The position numbers and the translations under genes were made by a program. DNA of 64,000 nucleotides from Stercorarius parasiticus (taxonomy: Eukaryota; Chordata; Aves; Charadriiformes; Stercorariidae). The stretch spans positions 22,524 through 86,523 of the forward strand of contig VWZL01005048.1 in NCBI GenBank assembly GCA_013396915.1, read 5' to 3'. Within the stretch, counting starts at the first letter, position 1. Each line of letters starts with the position of its first letter. The notes beneath the pieces are model-generated. The model had not been told where the DNA came from, searched no databases, and saw nothing but the letters and a program-made list of their open reading frames with translations. This document shows positions 1-12,368 of this stretch, one piece after another.

Positions 1-1161
1 AGCGCCTGCCATCCCCCGCTGCAGGGGGCCCACTGCCCTCCCCGGGGACCCAGGTCCGTGTTTTGGGCAGCCCCTCATTTGCTTTGTTCCCTTTGGGATG
101 GCGGGTGGCCTTGGGGGGCTGCCACAGCGGCCGGCTGCCCTGGGGACAGATCCAGACCCCGCGTGGGGGGCTCCGGTTGGGAAAAACGGCGCGATCCTGC
201 TCGGCTTCTCCCGTTGCAGCCGGGGTGAAGTAATCCCGCTTCCCAGATAAGATGGTGGCTCTGGTAGCGTGTGATGCATGCACGCACCCTCACGCCCCGC
301 CGAGGAGCCCCGCTTCCCCCCCACCCTGCCCGCCTCCCCTCCGAATTCGTCCCCCTTGGAGGAGGAGGAGGCTCTGCACCGTGGCGAGGAGCCTGGCTGG
401 ATGTGGGGTTGTGCTCCTCCAAAGCACACCCAGGAATAACGGTTCATTTAACAGCTCTGAATTCTTTTTTCCTTTTAAACGTAATTTTTTTTTTTTTTTT
501 TGCTTGGTTTGGGTAGGGGGGATCCCGGACCGTGGCGTGGGGTCTCCGTGCTCAGCACGTCCCTCTCACCCCATGGACAGGGACCGCGTTGGTGGTTACC
601 TAGAGTCAGGATAGAAAAGTCCTTTTGAGTCATCTGACCTTTCTACTTGGCTTGCAGGAAAGGTGAAGGTACTTCACACTTACGCACTTGTGTCTTTTTT
701 GGATTTTTATTATATAAAAATACCTGTGTGGGTGTTAGCAGACGCCCCTCCTGCTTCCCGGGGTGCTCTGGGGCGCTGGAGCCGCTCGGGGCAGAGACCG
801 GGGTGCGTTTGCAAAACGTCACAAATATTTAGCGGTGATAGCGGATCCCTGTTGGTACTCGGGAACCGAAGTAGGAACGGGGCTGGGAAGGGGGGGAAAA
901 ACCAGCCCCAAACATCAGGATTAATGAGCTGGAGCTCTCTAATAATAATCGGACTTAGTGCTTCCAACTTCAAAGGGCTGCGCGGACGCTAAGTCCCTAA
1001 TCCCGGGAGCGCTGCGTTCACGAGTTGTTTTTGTGCGTGGCTGTGCAGCTGGCCGGGGGTCGGTGTGACTTGGGGTGGATATGTGTGGTCCCACCACCCG
1101 TGGGAGCCTTGGCCATCCCCCCCCAGGGCTACAGATGGGAGGTGACGTGCCCTTGACACCA

Positions 1162-1187
1162 CCCCCCCACCCCCCCACACCCCCCCC
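1162..1187 (-). repeat. C-rich tract; G-quadruplex-capable on minus strand
   Basis: Three C runs of seven, seven and eight bases are separated by one and three bases. Read on the minus strand this satisfies the usual G-quadruplex pattern of at least four G3 runs with short loops, because a run of seven can supply two G3 runs. No function is shown. Confidence 0.5.
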
Positions 1188-1942
1188 GCAACTGCATTTC
1201 ACCTTCTGGGCTGTCCACATGGCATGGGAAAAACTGGGTCACTCGCCACATCTGCTCCCCCCTTGGGAAAATCTGTTGCTGGGGGTCTGCCCTGATGACC
1301 CCGAGCCCCAGCATGGGTGCTTGGAGCCCTGCGATCCCGTGTGGTGGCAGGATCAGGCCCATGGTCCCCACACAGGGCTGTTTGTCCTGGCTGCTCCACT
1401 CACTCGTCACCAGCTCCCCTGGCGCTGCCCCTTTCCCAGCAAGGGAGAAATTCCCTTTTTGTGGGAATTCCCTCTTTCCTGGCAAGGCGTGCCGGCACCG
1501 CACGGTCCCCTTTAACCTCTTGCATACCTCGCGTGGAGGTCAGTCAGCTTCCCAGCGCCTGCCCTGGGCAGATGGACGGTTCCTGGAGACCCTCTTCCAT
1601 CTCCAGGAGAAAGCTGGCCTGGCCAGCAGGACCCTCTTCCCAAGGAAGCCACCCATGGCTCTGCATGGCCGTGGGGGTGTCCCTGTGGGATCCCTGCTCT
1701 CCACGCTGGCTGGCCTGGACTGAGCTGTGCCTGTGCGGCTTGCCTCTGGTTCATAAGGAAGATGAAGCCCCCACGACAGGAACAGGCTGGGAATTAACCT
1801 CAAAATCACGCTTGGCCTGAATTGGAGGAAGAGCAGAGCGTAAAGCAGTTGCTTTTAATTTTCTCCATGCGTGTACTCTCTTGGGGCATGGGGACTGGCA
1901 CAGATAGAGGAATTTGAGGACGTCTTTCCAGCTACCAGTGTC

Positions 1943-1973
1943 TTTTTTTTTTTTTCTTTTTTTTGGGGGGGGG
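1943..1973 (+). repeat. Homopolymer T tract followed by G run
   Basis: Two T runs interrupted by one C (1943-1964) are followed directly by nine G. Simple low-complexity sequence. Confidence 0.8.
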
Positions 1974-2716
1974 ACTGTGGCATGAATGCCCAGAGGACCA
2001 CCCAGTTAGAAAATGGAGCTTGCTAACTTTTCCCACTGCCTCCTCCTGCCCTGGCCCGTGACACCCCTGCCCAGTGGCAGTGGGGGGTGGGGGTGGGGTG
2101 GTTATTTCCATCTCCTTTGGACATTATCACTTTCCTACTGTTCTGGACGCCAAACAGCCGGCAGCCCCGAGGACGGAGAGTGTCAGCGTTGGGTCGGAGG
2201 CTTGGCTTTGCTCTGGGACGTTGCATCGATGGCTCTGCGATGCCCTGGGCCGGGGTCTTGTCCTGGCTCTGTGCATTGGCCAAAGGGCAGCAGGGTGAGG
2301 GATCATGTCCCGGCCACGCTTTCGCCTCCACCCCCTGCTCTGCTGGGAAGGAAAAGCCCCCTCTTTCCTGGAAAGCAGCCCCTGCACTTGCATTCCCCGC
2401 TCCTGGCTGCTTGTATCATGCTGCAAAAATCCGCCTAATTATTAGGACTGAACAGGGGGAGATTCTCTGCAAATGTCAAACCCGCCTCCATCAGCGGCTG
2501 CAGCGGGCAGGGATTTGGGGGGCACAGCCAAGGAGCGGGCAGGGTCACGGTGGCTGCATCCCACCCTTGGAGAGCAGCGGGTGCTCGGGAGAGACGTGAG
2601 GTTGGGTGGCAGGGTCAGCCTTGGGTGCGCTTCACCCTCCATGTGGCCCAAGGGAAGGGACATGGCGGTGCCTTTGGGTGCTGGAGAACCGTCCCCTTTG
2701 CACACTTATTTGCCGC

Positions 2717-2739
2717 TTTTTTTTTTTTTTTTNTTTTTT
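2717..2739 (+). repeat. Poly-T tract with unresolved base
   Basis: A run of T contains an N at 2733. The ambiguity most likely reflects uncertain homopolymer length in assembly. Confidence 0.85.
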
Positions 2740-4511
2740 GCATGGCGCCGCACCTTATCTGCTCTGGCACCCGAGGAAGTGATAAATCCCCTCTCCCCGA
2801 CTCCGGAGAGATGTTGTGGCTCTGGAAGCCCCGATGTGGGAGGCACTTAGATACGCCTGCTTGCTGTGGGGCACTTTGGGGCTGCTTGAGGAGTGGGAGC
2901 AGGGATTGCGAAGCCTGTCCCTTCTCACTTCCGTTTTGCTGCTGCTTGACAAATCGCCCGTGCAAACTGTAGCTGGCCTCTTCCAGCTCTTGCTCCGAGT
3001 CCTCAAGCCGATGGCAGCTGATGGGCCTGAACGCAGCCCTGGGGCCAGGGCCAGGGTATTTGCAGAAGGAGACAGGCTGTTTGCACGGAGGGTGAATTCA
3101 ACCTTTCCCCTTCCTGTTCCTCCGGTCGGTCGGTCACTCCCGCTGCCCACGCAGCAAACTGCCCGGGCAGCTCCTTTCTTTGAGGTTTGCCGGTGGCTGG
3201 GTCAGGGCTGCCGGTGTGCCGGGAGGGCTGTGTCGTGCCTGCTGCCCGCCGGCCGCCCCCACGGCAGCGGTGCCTCGTGCTCCTCACACCCCAGGTCTGG
3301 TCTGTCCGGTCTGGTTTGGCCTCTTCCTGCGCGGTGAGATGTGTTGATGGTGAAAACCTGGTCTGGGCGATTTGCAGCTTCGGCGGCAGCAGCCGCTTCG
3401 TGCCCGCACACGTGCTGTGCAAATGTGTTTTCGCGGGAGAGTGGGAGGTGGATGGCGAGGGGGATGTCCCCACGCATCCAGGGCTGTGCCCAGGTCTTGG
3501 CTGGAGAAAGCTGAGCTTGGACTGAACACGGGGGCAGTGAGTGGCCTCCTGGATGCAGAGCTGGGGGATGGAGAGCGATTTCACGCCGGGAGCGGTTGTG
3601 GACACCCACTGGCAGCACAGCAGCCTCCCGCACTGGGGTTTGGCCCCGCTCCGCTGCCCGTCGCCAAGTGACATACAGCAGAGGGGAAATGCTGTACGGG
3701 CAGGGAAGCTGAGATGTAAGCGGCTTAACCATGGAGGCTGGGCTATATCCCCGGCCCTCGGGATTGCCACCGGAGCGTGGGTTTGCACAGCGGTGTTTGC
3801 AGAGCCTCCCGCCGGCTGGGGTCGTGGGTCTGCAGCCGTCCATGTGGCATCCCGCTGGGGGCATGCAAAACGCGAAGCAATGCCCGTCCCTCAGTTCCTA
3901 GAAGCCATGCGGTGGGCAGGAAAGTCTGCTGGGGTATCACATCCCATTCCTGCCCCAAACACCGTGTCACCTTCCCCAGTCCTGCCAGGTGACAGCTGCT
4001 CCGACTCACCCATCAACGATGTTCTCTCGGGCTCCAAGGTGTGCAAAACCGAGAGCAGAGCGGAGCTGAAGCCACCCAGATTTCCTCTTTTGAGGTTGCA
4101 ACTACAGCGTTGGTGGTAATTTTCCCCTTGAGCTGTGCCAGAAACTGGTCCCTCCCTCCAGGGAGCCCTGAGGGAGCTGGCGCGCAGGGGATGGTGACCT
4201 TGCTGTCTCTGCTCTGGGACCACGGTCTCCTGTGGGTCCAGCTCAGAGCTGTGACCCTGTTACTGAGTACCCCGAGATGCGTGCGGGGAGCAGCGGGCGC
4301 TGCTTTCGGAGAGGCCCCTTCGATGAATACTGGGACTAAGCCCATAAAGGTGGTGGGATGGGAGTTGCCGTGGGTTCACCCACAGCCTGGGTCAAGCTGG
4401 GGCTGTTGTTTTCTAGCAGGGCTGCTGGAAGCCCTGGAGTGGCTTCGCTGGTGCGCAGAGCTCGCTGTGTTCAGTGTCAGAGGCAGAGGCTAAAGCTCCG
4501 CTGCCACGGTC

Positions 4512-4539
4512 TTTTTTTTTTTCTTTTTTTTTTTTTTTT
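4512..4539 (+). repeat. Poly-T tract
   Basis: T tract of about 28 bases with one internal C at 4523. Low-complexity intronic sequence. Confidence 0.8.
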
Positions 4540-7494
4540 CCCTTCCCGCTCAGTTGCCAAGCCTGAACAAAACAAGCCCTGCCTCCACCCGAGACAGGCT
4601 GATGACGTCTGCCGGCAGCCTAAACAGATTATCCCTCCCGCCACGCGCTCAGAGCCAGGAGTCTCTCCCGGCGATGGATTCGGACTTCCCTCGGAGCACG
4701 TTGGGGTGGGTGGGGACCAGCTGCGGGGGCATCCCCAGCCTGCCTGGGTGTCCCGGCACCCCAGTGGGGATGTGGGTGCTCTGCCATGGGGCTGAGTCCC
4801 GACTCCAAGAGGAGATGTGGGTGTCAGCAAAGCTCTCCTGTTCTACCGTGTGCAGTGAGCTCCTGTGGGGCACCGCATGACCGGCATGGTGCAGCCAAGC
4901 AGGCTGCTTGGCTGGCTGGTTTGCATGGGGAGGGGAAGAGGTGAAGGTACCACCAACAAACACTGCAGGCGTGAAAGCCTGTCCAACAGGCACGCTGGTT
5001 GGTGTCACAGCCCACCTCCAGCCCTGTGACCTGGTGTTCCATAGGCTGTCGGGTGCCTGTGACCTGTCCTGCCTGCTGGAAGCAGGTCACCGTGCCTTCT
5101 CTGGCCTGCAGCCCTGGGGATGCGCAGGGGTTCCTGTATCACCCTGTGCTTTGGAAAGCGCTGAGTGCCTCTGCACATCCCAGTCTCCTGGCTGCTGGGA
5201 ATCGCGTTCCCAGTGCTGGTGGAGCTGCTTGGGGTGGGGTGGTTTGTCTGTGCCTGGGCAGCATCAGCGCAGCAGCTTGACAGCTTCGTGTAAACTGAGC
5301 TGGGGCCGCTTCCTTCTCCGCTTCCTCCCACCCGCCGTGCTGCCAGCCCTGGCCCTGGGCTGGAGGCAAGCATCCTCCCCCTCGATGCGACGTGGGGCTG
5401 TGGGCCAAGGGGATGGATGCAGTGGCCTGAGAGACAGGTGAGGGGCTGCGGAGCACCCGCAGCACAGCTCTGGTGGCGGGCCCTGAAGCTAAGCAGGGTC
5501 ATGCGGGATCAGAGGTGGGATGGGATACCTGGGCGTTCCCAGAGGTGCGACAGGAAGTGGAGTGGTGACGTTTCTGCCTGAGTCAGCCTCTGTCAGTCCC
5601 ACGAGACAGGACCGGGCACTGTGGGGTCCAACCCGGCCGCAACCCATCCACAGTGGTGCCCCTGGAAGGCACTGTGGCTATATCACCCCAAAAAAGGTGG
5701 CGAGGTGCCTGCAGATCTCCCCCAGGGTGGCTCGGCAGCGGCTTCGGCACCTCCCCGCCGAGGTCGTGGTGGGTGGTTGGCTTCGTCACCGTGAGCCGTG
5801 CCGGAGGAACCGGCTCTCCTCTTCCTGCCTGCCCTGGGAGCGTCATCTCACCCCACCCCAGACGGGGATGCATCGCGCTGCCAGCAGCTGCCCTCCACTC
5901 TGCTCGCCATGTCGTTTTGCGGCTCACCCTTCGGCCAGGTACCGTCTGGATAAAAGCAAAGCCACCCAGCGCCCAAGCGTCCCGTGTGGCTGCGACTTGT
6001 GGGAAAACCACCCAGAGCTGCCCTTCGGACGTCGCTGGAGTGTGTGGGAGGCGGATGGGGCTCTGCATGGTCAAAGGCATCCTGGGAACCCTGGGGTTGT
6101 GCTAACGCCGTCCCTTAACGTGAGGTTGGACAGATCTGCTTGGATGGGGGAAGTTTTTGCTCTGAGCTCTTGCTCAGTGCTGGGTGTTGCATTTTCCTCC
6201 TCTTGCTGAGCTCTCCGGAGGAAACTGAGCTGGTGCAAAGCAACGTGTGGCTCCAGGTCCATCCTGGTGCGGTAACGCTCCCCTGGACCTGCCTCCCGCA
6301 GCGGCATCGAGCGGGTTTATTTTAAACCTTGCTTCAGCCAGGCCATCCCAGTGCAGGTGTGATGGGTTTATTTCAGACACTTGGCGCGCCAATTCATATC
6401 CCTTTTATTTAGGCTTGTACCTCTCTGGGCTTTTGCTTGGTTTTAGCTGTAGCTTGTTTTGGTTTGGCTTTAAAAAGCGCTGCTGAGCGTTCATCTGTTG
6501 GCGGGTGGAACCAGGCTGCCCACGCCGCCTGGCTCTAACTCATACCTTTCAGCTATTTTGGTTTCAATATCTGAAATTGGATGCTTCTGCCGAAGTAAGT
6601 ATAGCCCACTGGTGCTTTTGTATGACGCCGGTAAAGAAATGACGGTGCTCTATGTTAAGGGCATGTATTTCAGGTGCTCAGTGCTTTATATACGGTCAGT
6701 TGAGCCAAAATTGGCGTGGCTGAGGGCAAAATAATGTCTGCTGAGGGGTGTGAGCCAGGCTGAGGTAGGGCAGGGCTTGAGGCATGTAATACTGGGTTAA
6801 GGCTGCTCACTGCTGACCCTGGTGATGGTGTCCCCTGTTTGGGTTTTCACGGTCACTTCGTCCCCGGTGTGGCACTCGGACTTGTCCATTGCCGGTCTTA
6901 CTGTGGACGCTGCTGGGGGCGGCGTGGGACTGTCCTGCCAGGAAGGCTGTGGTGCTGTGGTTTCTGTCAGGGAGAGATTCTGCTCACGGGGCTTCGCTGG
7001 GTTGAGTGCTTGGCCGTGCCCAGGGGCTGTGCTGGACCATGGAGGGGGAATTCAGGGGACGGAGGAGGGCTGAGCCCCACAAATGGCTCGACCGCCCATG
7101 GCATCACTGCTGATGGCTCCTCGGGGTGGTGCCAAGCATTGGGGACGCCGCGTCCTGCCTCCGCTGTCATCCTCTTCCTCATTCCCAGGTGGTGAAGGCC
7201 ACTCACAATATCTTCTGAAGCACCGGAGTTGCCTCTCGTGGGAGTTTGGGGACACCAACCCCCCATCCCTACCGCAGTGACCCATTGAAGGCACTTCCCG
7301 GCTCTCTGCTGGGTCATCTTTAGTTATTTATTTGCAATTTTGCTTTTAAAACATAGAGAAATTTGGGAAAGGCTGTTGCGAGCGGCCCCACCCAGGGCAC
7401 ACGGGTGGCCATGGCCCCATCCCGGTGCGATGGGAGCCCCCACTCCAAAGTCCTCCCCTGGCGTGGGCACGGATGCGTCACGGGTGCCTTTGGG

Positions 7495-7616
7495 TGGGGG
7501 CGTGGGGCGGGCTGCGGCGGGGCGCGCCGGAGGAGTGGCGGAGCGTGGCTCACCCCGTGGCGTGGGCGGCACGGGGCCGGGCGCAGAGCGGGTGCCGCCA
7601 CGGCTGGGGGGGCATC
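7495..7616 (+). promoter_or_regulatory. CpG-dense stretch, candidate alternative promoter / 5' UTR
   Basis: Roughly eighteen CpG dinucleotides fall in about 120 bases, far denser than the surrounding DNA, with several GGGCGG/GGCGGG-like GC boxes. It directly precedes an ATG in a strong context that is followed by a good splice donor in the correct phase for the next MPRIP exon. No TATA box is evident. Promoter activity is inferred from composition and position only. Confidence 0.35.
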
Positions 7617-7652
7617 ATGGGGGCCACAGGCGAGCAGGGCGCCAGCATCCAG
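7617..7652 (+). CDS. MPRIP: Candidate alternative first coding exon of MPRIP (12 codons)
   Basis: An ATG with A at -3 and G at +4 opens a 12-codon segment (MGATGEQGASIQ) ending in CAG followed by GTGAGT, a near-perfect 5' splice site. The exon ends in phase 0, which is what the exon at 9,415 requires, so the product would read ...ASIQ-AKPIYGG. In human MPRIP the usual first exon also ends in Q directly before AKPIYGG, but its N-terminal sequence is unrelated to this one. The frame is also open upstream, so the start is chosen on Kozak context. It could be a real alternative N-terminus or a chance ATG/donor pair in GC-rich DNA. Confidence 0.35.
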
Positions 7653-7896
7653 GTGAGTGGGCTGGGGGGGAGCGAGGGGTGCCTGGCTGAACCCGGGGAG
7701 GGCTGCGGTGCCGGCGGGGTGCCTGCCTGGGCCAGTGATGGCCCCCTCAGTGTGGGTGAGGCTGGTGCTGGTTGTGGGGACAGGCGGGCGCAGGGGTGCT
7801 CCGGGCCCCCGGGAGGGAGGGAAGCAACTCCCCAAAGTTGGATCCCACTCCCAGCATTCCATTTTCATTGTTTTTAATCCCCTTTTAAAGAGAGGG

Positions 7897-7914
7897 GGAA
7901 GGAAGGAAGGAAGG
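7897..7914 (+). repeat. (GGAA)n microsatellite
   Basis: Four to five tandem GGAA units. Tandem GGAA can bind ETS-family factors, but nothing here shows that it does. Confidence 0.7.
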
Positions 7915-8230
7915 TCTTCTCAAATCATGTTTTCCCAGCTGCTGGGAGAGCAACACCTAGAGCTGATATGTCACGTTGTAGGGGGGGGATAAGATATTTT
8001 GTTATTTCTTTTCACTTTATAAACAGTAAAAGGGCTCCTCCGGCTTGTTTCCAGTTTGCTTACTCAGTGCTTCATGCATTTGACAGTTTTTGGTGCATAG
8101 GCAGTTTCTTCTATTGTTTGCAGGGATTTTTCCAGAGGGGAAACTTTTTTTTAACGTTACAAAACCACAGAAACTGGCAGGAGGAATCCAGGGGAGGTAG
8201 TGAATTGGAAACAGTTCTAAGCTTTAAGGG

Positions 8231-8270
8231 AAAAAAAAAAAAAAAAAAGAAAAAAGAAAAGAATGAAAGC
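8231..8270 (+). repeat. A-rich tract
   Basis: A run of 18 A followed by short A runs separated by single G. No retroelement body is recognisable directly upstream, so it is annotated only as low-complexity sequence. Confidence 0.75.
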
Positions 8271-9414
8271 AACAAGATTAACTAAATAATTTCGAGAGGA
8301 GCTGGGAATATCTGTCGTTGTCACTGTGCAGCTGGGCTGGGCCGGGACTGGGTGTTCATGGATGTTTCATGGTGGAAAGCAACGTTCCCGGACTCAGGGG
8401 CTCCTGAAGCTGGATCTGCCCTGGGTTTCCTCCCTCCTGGCCCATCCTGATAACCTCCGCGGAGCCGCCTCGCCGGTGTGGCAATGCCTCGCCACTCTTG
8501 CACCAAGATTTGGCCCCAGCCCTTGCCAGGAATGGGGTTGGCTAATAGTTTGCAGCTTGACAAGCAGCAGGAGCGGTGCCAGTAGGACTTTGTGGGGGAG
8601 GACATGCCTGGTCCCCATCCCCATACCACCACTCACCGTGGTGTGGGTCTGCTTCGTCCTGGCCACTTCTGCCCCCAAACCACCGGTGGAAAGAGCCTGG
8701 ATGTTTTGTTTTTTTTTTTTTCCCCTGATAAATGGCAGTGCTGTAAGGCATTTCTTTCCGGGTATTCTTTCCCTTTCTCTTCTCGGCTGGCTGAATGAGC
8801 TGTTTTCCCTCCACCTGGCTCTGACCTTCCTGCATGCTCGGCCGTGGAGGAGCGGGGCTGGCAGGGGCCGGCCCTGCGGGGAAACGGGTGCTGGATGTGT
8901 GCGGCACGGGAAGCGGCTGCGAGCTGGAGAACTGCCAGCGCCGGGTAGTTTTTCCTCTCTTAATTAACAAAAGGAAAACATCGAGCTCTCCTTCGGAGTA
9001 TGTTTTTGCTTTGGAGTAGAGGCACGCTGCCGATGGCGAGGGGAAGAGCTGTCGGGGAGGATGGGCTCGGCAGCTTGGCAGTACCCGGGAGGTTGGTGCT
9101 CTGGGCATGATGCCATACAGAAGCAGCTGAGTTAGGTGTTTGTGGCTGGGGTTTTACCTCCTCCCGAGTCCTCATCTCGGTCCCGTTTGCCCACAGTGTA
9201 TGTAACACCACGGGTTGCCATCGAGCACAGTGTTCCCCGCACTGGCAGGGCTGAGTTTCCCTGGGTGTGCGGGAGCCTGAACTCCGGCAGCTGCCTTCGT
9301 CCTGGGGTCTGGTGCAGTTTCCTGTGTTCCCTGACCATCGATCCCCTGCGGTGCCGATCCGTGGTGAACTGGTTTCCTCTGTGCCTGATGTGTTTCTCTG
9401 CTATTTCTTTGCAG

Positions 9415-9492
9415 GCCAAACCCATTTATGGTGGCTGGCTGCTGCTGGCCCCGGAAGGAACGGACTTTGACAATCCTGTCCATCGCTCCCGG
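9415..9492 (+). CDS. MPRIP: MPRIP exon: start of first PH domain
   Basis: Residues 1-26, AKPIYGGWLLLAPEGTDF then DNPVHRSR. It encodes beta strand 1 and the following loop of PH domain 1; GGWLLL is the typical opening of a PH fold. The acceptor is TTTGCAG|GCC and the donor CGG|GTAAGC, and the exon is 78 nt, phase 0 at both ends. The segment is nearly identical to the human protein, with E where I recall D in APDG. The exon alone is not a start: the initiator ATG is upstream. Confidence 0.96.
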
Positions 9493-11618
9493 GTAAGCAA
9501 AGCCGAGATGCTGTCTCCCTGTGCCGTGGGTGGGGGTGGCAGGAGGAGCGGCGAGGGCCCGACCCTGCCTGCGGGGGTGGCTGTGGCCCCAGGAGCGCCA
9601 CAGGCACCTCCATGCCCCCATGCCCTTGTGCAAACCAGGAAGCCAGGAGATGTTTCCTGAAGCAGGGCTCAAATGCCTTCTCTGGGATGCGGGCAGCAGG
9701 CTGGGGTGCTGCAGGTCAGGCTCAGTCCATGCAGTTTTATTGCCTGATGCTGTTGCTTTTTGATGCCTTGATGCTGCTCTGGTTGGGATCCGGTTGGCCT
9801 GACATGTGCCATGCTGACGGGAAGGCTCTCAGGCCAGTGGGGTGTGGGCTGTGCGGCTCTGAACCATGCTGGGACCATCAGCAAGGCTCCAAGTTTCCCT
9901 TCGGTGCTTGGAAACAGCTACTTTATTTTCTGCAGCTCACCATGGGCATGCCCAGAGCACGGGGGAGAGGCTGGATCCTATCCCCTAACGCGGATAACTG
10001 TGTCAGGCAGGTCCTGTGGCAAGGAAGGGGCTGAGAGGTGATTCCCGTTGGCTGTAACCCTGCAGATCTCTGAAGCCAAGTGTGTTGGCAGCAGAGACCC
10101 ACAGACAGAGCGGGGCACACTCAGCTCCTGCCCAAAGGGGTTTGCTCATACCTTGCAGAAACAACAGCATCTTGTGGGGTCAGAGCATCACCCACTTTCC
10201 TGCCTTGGGGGGTGTGATGCCTAGAAGGACACGGCCAGGCTGACGTCCTTCCACCACTGGCTTGTGACAAGGACTCCCAGCCTGTCCCCAAGCTGTTCTT
10301 CCAGGGAGCTTGCTGCTGAAGCCGCCAGGACAGGGCTGTCTTGTGCGTGGGAGGGATGGCAATGGTCCGTGAACCCTCTGTCAAGCAGCCAAAATGCTCT
10401 CAGAGCTGCTGGTAATGAAAAAAATCTCTCCTGAGTGAACAAGAATTGGGTTCTGAGTTCAGCCTGGGGTATATGGGTCATTATTTGGAGTCACAGCTAG
10501 TCGCAGGCTTGCTGGCCTAACATTGTGGGGACATGGGACTCGGGTCCCTCCTGGAGTGATGGCTGCTTGCCAAACTGGGGCATGTGGAGGTCCATGGAGT
10601 CCTCAGTAGCTTTGCTTGTCCCTGAGCACCTTGGACTTTGCCCAAAGGGCTGAGAAAAGTGAGATAAGAATTGCTGTACTGGGGCTATGAATCTAGGACC
10701 TTTTTTATTTCAGCCTGCTCAACCAGTTTTTGCTCTTGGCTGAAAACAACCTGGCACACACGAAAAAAAAAATGCAGTTTTCCAGCCAGATCAGTTCTCC
10801 AATCTGGTTTGCTGTGCGGCTGCAGAAGCAGCAGTGCCAGCACGGTGCCGGGGGAGGCAGGACCGCCTAGGCAATGCCACCCCCGGAGATGCAGCCACCG
10901 TCCAAATCCAGCTGATGAACTGCTGGGGGACATCTGGCGTGACACCCTGTCACCCCGCAGCACCAGGTGCTGGAATAGACCATGCAGGATGAAGCTGAGG
11001 GCTGGGAGTACTTGGTTGGGGGATCTTTCTGGTGTCCTGCTGGACTTGGGTCCCTTGGAGAGCAGGGGGAGGAGGAAAGTCGTGTTTCCTGCCTATAGCT
11101 AAAGTCTTTTTTTTCTATGGTTATTTTTGTCCCCTTTATGGCTAAACAAGGCCAGCTTGGGGTCTGTCTGAACGCAGAGAGGAGCAGGATGGGGAAGGGA
11201 CCCCAAAATAGCCTCTTCTTGGGTGCTCCCGAAGCCAGGCAGTAGATGAGCATTGAGCAACATGGGCTGGTTTGGGCAGAGCCCAGCAGAGCCCTGCCAG
11301 ATGGCTTGGCAGGACCTTGCTTTGCAAAGCCCACGGCACCCTGAACGGCTGAGTTTGGGGGGTGAGGAGCTGAGCAGGACTTCTGCAACATTGATCACCC
11401 TTTAGGAACAGCCCCTGCAGTGTTGGGGGGTTTCCCCTGCTTTTTTGGCAGCTGTGGTCCGGTGCTCAGTGAGACCTGGGCATATGCCCTGTTGTCACGA
11501 GTCCCCTGGCCATGAAGAGATTTCGGTGCCTTTTCTCTGCCCCAGCTCTGTGGGGTGCAGCTCCAGTGTCCCCAGTGGGGGTGCCTGCTGTGACCCACCT
11601 TGCTGTCTTCTCTTGCAG
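9493..11618 (+). other. Intron within first PH domain
   Basis: No exon or recognisable repeat family was seen in these 2.1 kb. It is GC-rich with chance open frames on both strands and ends with a pyrimidine-rich stretch before CTTGCAG. Confidence 0.7.
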
Positions 11619-11684
11619 AAATGGCAGCGTCGGTTCTTCATCCTCTACGAGCATGGGCTGCTGCGCTACGCCCTCGACGAGATG
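11619..11684 (+). CDS. MPRIP: MPRIP exon: first PH domain, beta strands 2-4
   Basis: Residues 27-48, KWQRRFFILYEHGLLRYALDEM. The KWQRRFFIL core is the classic PH beta-2 (K-W-x-R-R-F-F-x-L) and LLRYAL the next strand. The basic residues lie where PH domains contact phosphoinositide headgroups, although lipid binding cannot be read from sequence alone. The acceptor is CTTGCAG|AAA and the donor ATG|GTAAGT. The exon is 66 nt and phase 0 at both ends. Confidence 0.97.
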
Positions 11685-12343
11685 GTAAGTGCTGCTGGGT
11701 GGAGGTGCGTGGCCATGTTCAACCTGGGGGGATCAGCCAGGGCCACCTCTGCTGCCCTCGGAGGAGTCTCTGGCGATGCTCCTGGTATGGTGTGGGGAGG
11801 TCTCTGCGTGGGGAGGTCTCTGCTGAACTGGTGAAGAGTTTTGCTCTCTGTGTTTGACTGACTGCCAGGCTGGGTTTGCGTGGGAGCTTGATGGACGCTC
11901 AATGGATGACGGTGGGTGTTTAGGAGGCGTGTGGGTCCCACCTGCCTTGGGGTTGATCAGTTGCTGACAGATCCTGTGCTGGTGGGGTCCCCAAGGTCCC
12001 CTCACTCCTCTCTGCCCTGCCCTGTGCTAGCGGGGGTTTGGTGGCGGTGGATCGCCCCGGCACTGCCGGGGAAGGAGGCCCTGCCTGGTGATGCCGTGGA
12101 AAGTAGGTCAGCTGGAACGCCTTCCCGCGGCTCGCCCGCCCCACAGCTGCGACACAGCGCCGGCGCTGCTCCCCTCGGAGAAACAGAGCGGGGAGACGAA
12201 GGGAAACCCTCCCATCCTCTGCGAGCTGCAAAGTGAGGGTGTTGATCCCAGCAGGATCAGCCCTACCGTGACCGCCTGGGGCTGCTGATTTATTCTCCTG
12301 GCTATAGCAAACCCATGGGAGGGTGCCCAAGGTTGAGCGTGCC

Positions 12344-12368
12344 GGCACGGCACGGCATGGCATGGCAC
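12344..12368 (+). repeat. GGCAY pentamer tandem repeat
   Basis: Five tandem five-base units: GGCAC, GGCAC, GGCAT, GGCAT, GGCAC. Short intronic microsatellite. Confidence 0.8.

Larger units (their letters stand above)
1..7616. other. Non-coding 5' region (probable first intron or flank)
   Basis: No exon with homology I recognise is present on either strand. I looked for the usual MPRIP N-terminal exon and did not find it. The stretch is GC-rich with many short chance frames. It contains homopolymer T tracts (485-501, 1943-1964, 2717-2739, 4512-4539), a C-rich tract (1162-1187), a short GGA run near 358-371 and one unresolved base at 2733. I infer it is the large first intron of MPRIP or its 5' flank. 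Confidence 0.6.
7653..9414 (+). other. Intron before first PH-domain exon
   Basis: No exon is recognised. It contains a GGAA-type run (about 7897-7914) and an A-rich tract (about 8231-8270), and ends in a good pyrimidine tract before the acceptor TTTGCAG. If the 7,617 exon is not real, this is part of a larger first intron. Confidence 0.6.

Noticed and set aside
5688..5697. CCAAAAAAGG, formally a CArG match.
   Set aside because: Pure A6 cores are poor SRF sites and frequent by chance; there is no supporting context.
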